Assembly: GCA_019359325.1 (NCBI GenBank)
Contig: JAHHHN010000003.1
Span: forward strand, 310,001-374,000
Source of the DNA: Mojavia pulchra JT2-VF2
Lineage (GTDB): Bacteria > Cyanobacteriota > Cyanobacteriia > Cyanobacteriales > Nostocaceae
DNA: 64,000 nucleotides
Reading direction: 5' to 3'
The position numbers were made by a program, and so were the translations under genes. Below, piece by piece: positions 57,736-64,000 of this stretch. The notes beneath the pieces were generated by a model. It made no database searches and was not told where the DNA came from. It saw only the letters and a program-made list of their open reading frames with translations. The stretch's first letter is position 1. Each line of letters starts with the position of its first letter.

Positions 57736-60030
57736 CTAATATTCCATCGCCTCTGCTGTCGTCTTCTTATCTAATTTGAGAATCAAAACTCCCAAAGGCG
57801 GCAGACACAAATCCAGCGAATAAGGACGATTGTGCAATGACCAATCATCAGTCCATTTACCGCCTAAGTTACCGATATTGCTACCGCCATACTGACGGGC
57901 ATCGCTATTAAATAACTCAGTATAAAAACCTTTCTCTGGTACACCTATGCGGTAATGAGAATGAGGTTGAGGTGTGAAGTTGCAAACCACAACCAAAAAA
58001 TTCTCCGAATTCTTATCGCGGCGGATGAAGGAAACCACACTATGGCGGTTGTCGCTACAATCAATCCACTCAAAACCTGGTTCAGCAAAATCTTGAGTGT
58101 ACAAGGCTGGTTCACCGCGGTAGAGATGGTTTAGCTCTCGGAAAAATTGTTTTAATTGTTGGTGCGGTTCATATTGCAGTAAGTGCCACTCCAAATCAGC
58201 CCAGACATTCCACTCACTCCACTGCCCAAATTCCATGCTCATAAACATGGTTTTCTTGCCTGGGTGAGCAAACATATAGGTAAACAAACAACGCACATTA
58301 GCTAACTTCTGCCATGTATCCCCTGGCATTTTGCCAATCATATTGCTCTTGCCATGCACGATTTCATCGTGAGACAGAGCCAGCATAAAGTTCTCGCTGT
58401 GGTTATACCACATACTAAAAGTGATGTTATTTTGGTGGAACTGGCGGAACCAAGGATCCATGCTGAAGTAATCCAGCATATCGTGCATCCAGCCCATATT
58501 CCACTTCAAGTTGAAGCCCAGTCCACCTGTATAAGTAGGCCAAGATACCATTGGCCAAGAAGTGGATTCCTCAGCAATTGAAAGCGCGCCAGGGAAATAG
58601 CTAAAAATCAGATAATTGACTTGACGTAGGAAATCTGCTGCTTCTAGGTTTTCTCTACCACCGTATTGGTTGGTTACCCATTCTCCTTCTTTACGGCAAT
58701 AGTCGAGATAAAGCATTGAAGCCACAGCATCAACGCGAATACCATCAATGTGATACTTGTCAAACCAGAACAGAGCATTTGCTACTAAGAAATTCCTAAC
58801 TTCATGGCGACTGTAGTTGAATACCAGAGTGCCCCATTCTTTGTGTTCGCCTTTGCGGGGGTCTGCGTGTTCATACAGATGGCTACCATCAAAGAAAGCT
58901 AAACCATGACCATCTTTGGGGAAGTGACCGGGAACCCAATCGACAATTACGCCGATGCCGTTTTGGTGACATTGGTCAACAAAATACATAAAATCTTCGG
59001 CAGTCCCAAAACGGGAGGTGGGAGCATAGTAGCCAGTTACTTGATAACCCCAAGATCCATCAAAGGGATGTTCGGCAATGGGCAATAGTTCTACATGGGT
59101 GTAACCGAGTTCTTTAACGTAGGGGATAAGTCTATCTGCCAGTTCCCGGTAGGTGAGGAAGCGTGCGCCAGGTTTAAGTTCGGAAACAATAACTACAGGC
59201 TCGGTTTCACCATTGGGCAATTTGGGTGGTTCGGCACTAGAAGCGTGTAACCAAGAACCTAAATGCACTTCGTAGACTGAGACGGGCTGGGTAAGGGGGT
59301 CAGTATGGCGGCGCTTTTCTAACCATTCTTGATCACCCCAACTGTAAGCACTTAAGTCAGTAACAATAGATGCTGTTTTAGGGCGCGGTTCCTGTTGGAA
59401 ACCGAAAGGATCAGATTTTTCGTAAATGTGACCTTCAAAATTTTTGATTTCATATTTATAAGACTCTCCCACTCCTAATTCAGGAATAAATAATTCCCAA
59501 ACGCCAGTAGGGCCTTTACGCATTTGGTGCTTGCGTCCATCCCAGTGATTGAAATCACCTAGTACAGAGACGTTACGAGCATTGGGGGCCCAAACCGCAA
59601 AATAAACGCCCTTAACGCCGCCTACTTCTGTGAGGTGCGCTCCCAGTTTCTCGTAAATCCGGTGATGATTACCTTCAGTAAACAAATGCAAATCAAAATC
59701 TGTCAGGTGAGGAGAACGAAAGGCGTATGGGTCATAGGTGACGCGCTCATGTTCTCCTTCTTTGATCCGTAACTGGTAGTTTGCCAGTTCTGCTGTTTCA
59801 ATTGTGCATTCAAAAAAGTTGGGGTGATGCGCTGTTTGCATCGGGTATTCTTTGCGTTCTTCGGGAATGACTACCCACGCTGCACTCGCATTTGGGAGGT
59901 AGGCTCTCACAGCCCAGACGCTTTTGCCATTTTGTTCGATGAGATGAGAACCGAGTATTTCAAACGGATCTTGATGTTGATTCCAAACTATGCGGTCAAC
60001 TTGTTCAGGAGCGATCGTAGTCATGGACAT
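57736..60030 (-). CDS. glgB: 1,4-alpha-glucan branching enzyme
   Basis: The 764-residue enzyme makes alpha-1,6 branches in glycogen in the cytoplasm. Domain order: N-terminal domain (1-110), CBM48 (about 115-230, [25 protein letters not shown]), GH13 barrel ([25 protein letters not shown], split) and an all-beta C-terminal domain. Catalytic residues are visible: the nucleophile Asp in [15 protein letters not shown], the acid Glu in [11 protein letters not shown] and the third Asp in [14 protein letters not shown]. Length and order match bacterial GlgB. No other glg genes are adjacent. The start is confirmed by the family N-terminus [21 protein letters not shown]. Confidence 0.97.
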   Translation of the reverse strand: MSMTTIAPEQVDRIVWNQHQDPFEILGSHLIEQNGKSVWAVRAYLPNASAAWVVIPEERKEYPMQTAHHPNFFECTIETAELANYQLRIKEGEHERVTYDPYAFRSPHLTDFDLHLFTEGNHHRIYEKLGAHLTEVGGVKGVYFAVWAPNARNVSVLGDFNHWDGRKHQMRKGPTGVWELFIPELGVGESYKYEIKNFEGHIYEKSDPFGFQQEPRPKTASIVTDLSAYSWGDQEWLEKRRHTDPLTQPVSVYEVHLGSWLHASSAEPPKLPNGETEPVVIVSELKPGARFLTYRELADRLIPYVKELGYTHVELLPIAEHPFDGSWGYQVTGYYAPTSRFGTAEDFMYFVDQCHQNGIGVIVDWVPGHFPKDGHGLAFFDGSHLYEHADPRKGEHKEWGTLVFNYSRHEVRNFLVANALFWFDKYHIDGIRVDAVASMLYLDYCRKEGEWVTNQYGGRENLEAADFLRQVNYLIFSYFPGALSIAEESTSWPMVSWPTYTGGLGFNLKWNMGWMHDMLDYFSMDPWFRQFHQNNITFSMWYNHSENFMLALSHDEIVHGKSNMIGKMPGDTWQKLANVRCLFTYMFAHPGKKTMFMSMEFGQWSEWNVWADLEWHLLQYEPHQQLKQFFRELNHLYRGEPALYTQDFAEPGFEWIDCSDNRHSVVSFIRRDKNSENFLVVVCNFTPQPHSHYRIGVPEKGFYTELFNSDARQYGGSNIGNLGGKWTDDWSLHNRPYSLDLCLPPLGVLILKLDKKTTAEAMEY

Positions 60031-60227
60031 GAAACTACCTACGTAAAATAAGTGATTGGCTAAAACTACTTTTTTTATATATATATATTCTTTACATTTA
60101 TTTGCAATTTGTCGCCACCGTTATCGTACATCAGAATGAGTAACTCGTTTTTTACCTACCGGAGTGGTGGAGCAGGGGATCGCGGGAGAATGGGAGACAA
60201 CGGGGCTATTAAATATCGAGTAATTTG

Positions 60228-60551
60228 TTAAATATCTAAAAATGGGAAAAGCTGAAGTAAGACACTGCGTATCCGCAGTAAAAAAATCTGTTCTCGAATT
60301 TTGGGATCTAGTTTTGGTGGTGGAACTGCTTGCAGCCGCGCTTGCAATTCTAAGTATTCGGCGGCATTAAGAGGCTCACCATCAACAGGCGATCGCGCTT
60401 CTAGAATAATTTCTGTCCGCAAGATTTCTTCGGGAATATCTTCTGCTGGCGGTAATGCCATTACTGCTGTCTGCCAATGGCTAGTTAACCCTACCAAAAT
60501 GCTAACGCTAACGCTCAAAACAAAAAATCTGATCCGCTTCATCGGTGCCAT
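60228..60551 (-). CDS. Exported hypothetical protein
   Basis: A 107-residue protein with a signal peptide (about 1-32, FFVLSVSVSILVGLTSHWQTAVMA). A conserved-looking segment follows: PPAEDIPEEILRTEIILEARSPVDG, PLNAAEYLELQARLQ and KIREQIFLLRIRSVLLQLFPFLDI. I recognise this as a frequent cyanobacterial type without a known function. It may start at the second Met (MKRIRFF). Stands between glgB and the GST gene. Confidence 0.75.
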   Translation of the reverse strand: MAPMKRIRFFVLSVSVSILVGLTSHWQTAVMALPPAEDIPEEILRTEIILEARSPVDGEPLNAAEYLELQARLQAVPPPKLDPKIREQIFLLRIRSVLLQLFPFLDI

Positions 60552-60619
60552 TTTGAGTTCTGAGTCCTATGTTACGTATCTATTTAAATTCTAAATTTCA
60601 AATTTCAAATTTGAAATTT

Positions 60620-61288
60620 TTATAGCCCTGGCGGTAGTTGTTCGCTACAAAATTGATGAACTTGTACAATGCGTTCAAATAGCCAGGGATATTTTTGTCG
60701 GTAGTGGGGAATGAGAGCTAAAGGACTCAGCAAGGCTGCTGCTGCGATATCTGCTACACTCAGCCTGTCACCTACCAAATAATTGCTCTCGCGCCAGCGG
60801 ATAGATAAGAATTCCAAAGCAGTGATTAACCTGTTAGTGGCTAATTCTACACTAGCTCTGTTGATCCCATATTGTCGTCGCACCACTCCTATGATTATCT
60901 GGCTAGATAGTGATGGGTTAAAGGACTTGCCCTCATTAGCGCGAAACTGATAATAGACAAACCGTGTCGCTGTACCGATGCTTTCATCCAACCAATCTTC
61001 TAGCATCCAGGCTTCAGTTTGCTGTATATCGTCGGGTAGCAATAGCGACGGTTCTTTTTGATAGTTTTCTAGAAATTTAAAAATTTGGGTTGAGTCGGCG
61101 ATCGCTTCTGGTTGCCCTTCAGTTTGCGGTAATAAAACTGGTAATGTAGTCAAACCCGTCAGGGACTTTACTTTGAGGATATGCAAGCCGGGATTCAAGT
61201 TCTCAACTTGATATTTAATTTTTTTATACCCTAGACCTAAACGGGCTTTGCGACAATAATGAGATGTACTAAATTGCAGTAACAGCAT
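60620..61288 (-). CDS. Glutathione S-transferase family protein
   Basis: A 222-residue protein. The N-terminal thioredoxin-like domain reads MLLLQFSTSHYCRKARLGLGYK, with a possible catalytic Ser or Cys near residues 9-12, and has the cis-Pro region TTLPVLLP and ADSTQIFKFLENY for glutathione gamma-glutamyl binding. The C-terminal all-helical domain includes LVGDRLSVADIAAAALLSPL, a typical GST motif. It would conjugate or reduce with glutathione; the substrate is unknown. Confidence 0.9.
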   Translation of the reverse strand: MLLLQFSTSHYCRKARLGLGYKKIKYQVENLNPGLHILKVKSLTGLTTLPVLLPQTEGQPEAIADSTQIFKFLENYQKEPSLLLPDDIQQTEAWMLEDWLDESIGTATRFVYYQFRANEGKSFNPSLSSQIIIGVVRRQYGINRASVELATNRLITALEFLSIRWRESNYLVGDRLSVADIAAAALLSPLALIPHYRQKYPWLFERIVQVHQFCSEQLPPGL

Positions 61289-61661
61289 AAAGCTACTCTA
61301 GCAGCTTAATCTACAAACACTGCTACAAAATTAGAAATTTTTACCCTTGAGCTAGCTTGACAAAAGACATCTACTAAAAATTTAGTAATGTCAAGCAACA
61401 CTATCAGTTTATTTTTTCAGTTTGAATAAAATATCTTTTTCAGCAATAAGAATAGAGGATCACTTAGTGGCGATACTAACCGTCCTCACTAGTGTCCTCT
61501 ACCTTGCTTTCCTACTTAACCAATCAATATGTAAGTACGCTTTTAGTTTTTATCTAGCTACAAAAGGTACTTATATATTGCCACTTACCTAATTTAAATC
61601 AGGTTATATAGAGAAGCAGCACTGTTGCTAACCTGTTTTGGATGTGCTCTAGACTACTATA
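61289..61661. other. Intergenic with a two-level stem-loop
   Basis: No gene. At 61355-61396 GCTTGACA and TGTCAAGC enclose an inner stem TACTAAAAATTTAGTA, forming a long imperfect hairpin upstream of the GST gene. Its role is unknown; it may be a terminator for the lipoprotein transcript coming from the right. Confidence 0.5.
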
Positions 61662-61877
61662 CTAAGGTGTTTTAGTTGGGGTAGCGGTAGGACGAACGGT
61701 TGGAGCAGTGGTAGCGGGGGCTTTAGTAGCAGGGGCCCCAGTATCAGCTGGCTCACCTGCTGCTCCTGGGGTAGTGGTTGTGCCGCCTGTACCACCAGGT
61801 TGACCACCACCTTCGCAAGCTCCAAGAGTTGCAGCCAGAGTTAACATGATAGCCAAACCAAAAATTTTTGTTTTCAT
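61662..61877 (-). CDS. Small lipoprotein, Thr/Pro/Ala-rich
   Basis: A 71-residue protein with a lipoprotein signal: a hydrophobic stretch and lipobox LGAC at residues 18-21. The mature part is glycine-rich (EGGGQPGGTGG) and then Thr/Pro/Ala-rich (APATTAPTVRPTATPTKTP), so it is probably an unstructured, possibly glycosylated tether on the membrane. No domain. A ribosome site, AGAGGAG, lies about seven bases before the ATG. Confidence 0.75.
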   Translation of the reverse strand: MKTKIFGLAIMLTLAATLGACEGGGQPGGTGGTTTTPGAAGEPADTGAPATKAPATTAPTVRPTATPTKTP

Positions 61878-62306
61878 AACTCCTCTTTCACCAATTGTGG
61901 CAAGAACAAATTTTCGCCTGAAGAATACGATACCTTATTTACTGCTTTTTTTATTAATACCTTTAGGTACATATTTAAATGTAATACTGTAAAAGAATTT
62001 TTTTAAAGTAGATTATTATGCCGCGCCGCTATAATCATTAGTTTCTCTTAACTAAGAAACAAGGTAACTTAATCAATAAAATCTAAGATTCAGTAAATTA
62101 GGTAGCAAGTCAAGCTATCATATCCAAAAATTGCCATGTTTTTGCAGACTCTTGCCGCTTGCTACCCAGAGTTGCCATACTTTAAATGCAATGTAACGAT
62201 TGCTGAACAAAAGATTCATTACTCTATTCACTCACAACTCAGCACTTAGTACTGAGTTTAGTACAGACAACCAATCTAAAATACAGTTTTTCTATCTAAA
62301 AAATTT
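61878..62306. other. Divergent intergenic region with inverted repeats
   Basis: About 430 bp between the lipoprotein gene (minus) and the FtsL-like gene (plus). It includes GGTAGCAAG (62101-62109) mirrored by CTTGCTACC (62158-62166), and an ACTCAG/CTGAGT hairpin near 62236. Promoters for both genes should be here. Confidence 0.5.
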
Positions 62307-62999
62307 ATGGCTGCTCGCAAATCAGCAGTTTTTGCAATGGGTACTTGGTTCCGGCGAGATCCTACCCTATCTTTAGGGAAGAGACGCTCGGCACGTCTAC
62401 AGTCAGCCGCGCAAAAAGCGTCTACACTCACTGTTGAACCTGCACCACTACCTTCTAAAAGACAACGGCGTTCCCGGAAAAATATATCGGTTTCTGCCAA
62501 CAATGGAGCGATGATGCCCACCTCGGTGCAGTCAGGGACACAACAAACTATAAATCTCAAAGGGCAGTCAAGTACGGTTCAAAAAAGTCCCAGGTTGGGC
62601 TTTCTCCGCCTTCCCGTAATGAGTAGTTCTGAAACCTCGCCTATGTGGTTGCTGCGTTTTTACGCCATACATCGTTTTTCTTCGGTTACGACGTTTGTAT
62701 TGGTGGCAATGACGCTTGTAGTTTATGGTTGGACGGTTTACTCTCAAGAAATTTGGAGCCAGGGATACCGCAGATTGCAAAGTCTACAACGTTATGAGCG
62801 GCAGTTGAAAACAACTAACGCAAGCCTAACCAATAAAATGGCTGAGGAGGCAGAACGGCCAACAACAGGATTATTATCACCTACTCCGGGGAGGACGATT
62901 TTCCTGTCTCCAGCATCTCGCAATCCTAATTCAACACCCCCAAAGACAACGCCAAATTCCGAAATCCAGCAGCAAACCACATCGCCACTGGGATATTAG
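62307..62999 (+). CDS. FtsL-like bitopic protein upstream of ftsI
   Basis: A 230-residue protein with a long basic cytoplasmic N-terminus, one TM segment (about 130-150, VTTFVLVAMTLVVYGWTVY), a short coiled coil (RRLQSLQRYERQLKTTNASL) and a Ser/Pro/Thr-rich tail. Topology and position directly before the FtsI/PBP gene are those of FtsL/DivIC-type division proteins. The sequence itself is poorly conserved, so the assignment rests on layout and neighbour. The first ATG is used; the long N-terminus could instead begin later. Confidence 0.75.
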   Translation: MAARKSAVFAMGTWFRRDPTLSLGKRRSARLQSAAQKASTLTVEPAPLPSKRQRRSRKNISVSANNGAMMPTSVQSGTQQTINLKGQSSTVQKSPRLGFLRLPVMSSSETSPMWLLRFYAIHRFSSVTTFVLVAMTLVVYGWTVYSQEIWSQGYRRLQSLQRYERQLKTTNASLTNKMAEEAERPTTGLLSPTPGRTIFLSPASRNPNSTPPKTTPNSEIQQQTTSPLGY

Positions 63000-63045
63000 A
63001 AATATTAAAGTCAATAATCATCTATCAGTTTTCAGTACACAGGCT

Positions 63046-63073
63046 GATAACTGATAACTGATAACTGATAACT
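63046..63073 (+). repeat. Heptamer tandem repeat GATAACT x4
   Basis: Four exact tandem copies of GATAACT between the FtsL-like and ftsI genes, STRR type. Confidence 0.88.
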
Positions 63074-63095
63074 GATATTGATACTAAGTACGGTA

Positions 63096-64000
63096 ATGCA
63101 GAAGTCACCAAGTAGAACAAAATTTAGAAATTTTCGGAATTCAGAATTCATCAGGCGGCGCAAGGGTTCCAAAAGTGGTTTTTTCGGGAAACCTAACTCT
63201 CATAGCCAAGAGCAAATTTCTAACTCTAAATCTCGACTGTTCATAGTATGGGGCATATTAATTGCTGCTGGGTTGGGGTTGGCAATCAACTTGTTTCAGT
63301 TGCAAATTGTTCGGGGGCCAAAACTCACAGAGAAAGCAAGAAACCAGCAAATGGTGAATTTACGGCCTTTTATGCCCCGTCGCCCAGTGATAGATCGCAA
63401 CAATAATTTGTTGGCAATTGACCGTCCTGTATATACTGTTTTTGCCCATCCTAAGCTATTTAGCAAGTCTAATGAAGACATGGCACAGCGACTGGCTTCT
63501 ATATTGGATAAAGACGCTGCTGAGTTAGTGAAAACGTTTGAAAGCAAAAAAAGTGGAATTACACTTGCCGCTACATTACCTGAAGAAACTGCCGATCGCC
63601 TAATTGCATTACGTTTAAATGGCTTGGAATTCGTGCAAAAGTACTCGCGTTTTTACCCGCAAGAAGATTTGGCTGCTGATGTGGTAGGTTATGTAAATCT
63701 TGACCGTCGTGGTCAGGCAGGTGTGGAATATAGCCAAGAGAAGTTACTCGAACGTTCTGTGCAAACGGTACGCTTAAGTCGGTCGGGTAACGGGGCTTTA
63801 ATGCCAAATTATGCTCCTGAAGGATTTCTGCATTTTGATGATTTGCAACTGCAATTAACTATCGATAGCCGCCTGCAACGAGTTGCCCGTTCTGCGCTCA
63901 AACAACAAATGGAAAAGTTTGAAGCCAAACGTGGGGCGGTAATTGTGATGGATGCGTTTGATGGTTCTTTACTCGCTTTAGTCTCTCAACCCACCTATAA
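63096..64000 (+). CDS. ftsI: Penicillin-binding protein FtsI (partial, runs off window)
   Basis: Only the first 301 residues are present; the frame is open at the window end. The start MQKSPSRTKFRNF is followed by a basic N-terminus, one TM segment (LFIVWGILIAAGLGLAINLF, about 48-67), then the PBP dimer/pedestal domain: RPFMPRRPVIDRNNNLLAIDRPVYTVF (split), YSRFYPQEDLAADVVGYVN, RRGQAGVEYSQEK, and LTIDSRLQRVARSAL before RGAVIVMDAFDGSLLALVS. The transpeptidase SxxK motif lies beyond the window. Septal peptidoglycan cross-linking is the expected role. The FtsL-like gene lies 96 bp upstream. Confidence 0.93.
   Translation, partial: MQKSPSRTKFRNFRNSEFIRRRKGSKSGFFGKPNSHSQEQISNSKSRLFIVWGILIAAGLGLAINLFQLQIVRGPKLTEKARNQQMVNLRPFMPRRPVIDRNNNLLAIDRPVYTVFAHPKLFSKSNEDMAQRLASILDKDAAELVKTFESKKSGITLAATLPEETADRLIALRLNGLEFVQKYSRFYPQEDLAADVVGYVNLDRRGQAGVEYSQEKLLERSVQTVRLSRSGNGALMPNYAPEGFLHFDDLQLQLTIDSRLQRVARSALKQQMEKFEAKRGAVIVMDAFDGSLLALVSQPTY

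Noticed and set aside
57316-57774. Plus-strand frames over the nested repeat
   Set aside because: The coding look comes from GC-rich palindromic repeats (the same peptide-like string appears in the repeat-derived linker of the NTPase gene).

Overview
The window looks like chromosomal DNA from a filamentous, heterocyst-type cyanobacterium (Nostocales: Nostoc, Anabaena, Calothrix or Tolypothrix). The evidence is the many GCGATCGC (HIP1) octamers, heptanucleotide tandem repeats (37976-37996, 39079-39106, 63046-63073), abundant dispersed palindromes, and typical cyanobacterial genes (Nostoc-type FMN lactate oxidase, SDR-CIA30 protein, Uma2 proteins, DUF2795, GlgB). The assignment is an inference, because no rRNA or phylogenetic marker was available to compare.

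Region 1 (1-5.1 kb): a secreted pentapeptide-repeat/TPR protein, a TenA-type thiaminase, a Wzc-like polysaccharide co-polymerase/tyrosine kinase and tRNA-Gln(UUG). Region 2 (5.2-30.9 kb): a surface-glycan locus of about 25 kb, all on the minus strand and tightly packed. Read in transcription order it runs: WecG/TagA/CpsF transferase, Wzm/Wzt ABC exporter (Wzt with a C-terminal glycan-binding extension), polysaccharide pyruvyl transferase, GT4, two SUMF1-fold proteins, three GT4s, a large HAD-type protein, a small helical protein, UDP-galactopyranose mutase (Glf), a GlfT2-like galactofuranosyltransferase, a GT2, a methyltransferase, four more GT4s and a polytopic O-antigen ligase/polymerase-like protein. 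Together these would build a galactofuranose-containing, probably pyruvylated glycan and export it through Wzm/Wzt. A GT remnant and a 43-bp duplication flank the methyltransferase and record a rearrangement.

Region 3 (31-49 kb): housekeeping and small genes. These include tRNA-Leu(CAA), lactate oxidase, an M48 peptidase whose 3' end coincides with a tRNA-Leu 5' fragment, murA with an apparent ATT start, tRNA-Leu(CAG), a SpoU rRNA/tRNA methylase, a thioesterase, a 45-residue single-TM protein, a PPC-domain protein, a Gdx/SugE exporter, an SDR-CIA30 (HCF173-like) protein, a HugZ-like protein, an alpha/beta hydrolase, and Uma2 and PNPOx-like proteins. The intergenic DNA is full of small elements with terminal inverted repeats.

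Region 4 (49-56.7 kb): the most unusual part. An 1810-residue protein combines a signal sequence, 13-14 nearly identical HEAT repeats, membrane segments, a NACHT-like NTPase and a second AAA/ORC-like NTPase. It overlaps a separate AAA ATPase gene, and its coding sequence has absorbed dispersed palindromic repeats in frame. Region 5 (56.7-64 kb): DUF2795, a nested repeat element, glgB, a GST, a small lipoprotein, and an FtsL-like gene followed by ftsI/PBP, which runs off the window end.

No transposase, integrase, prophage or CRISPR array was found.
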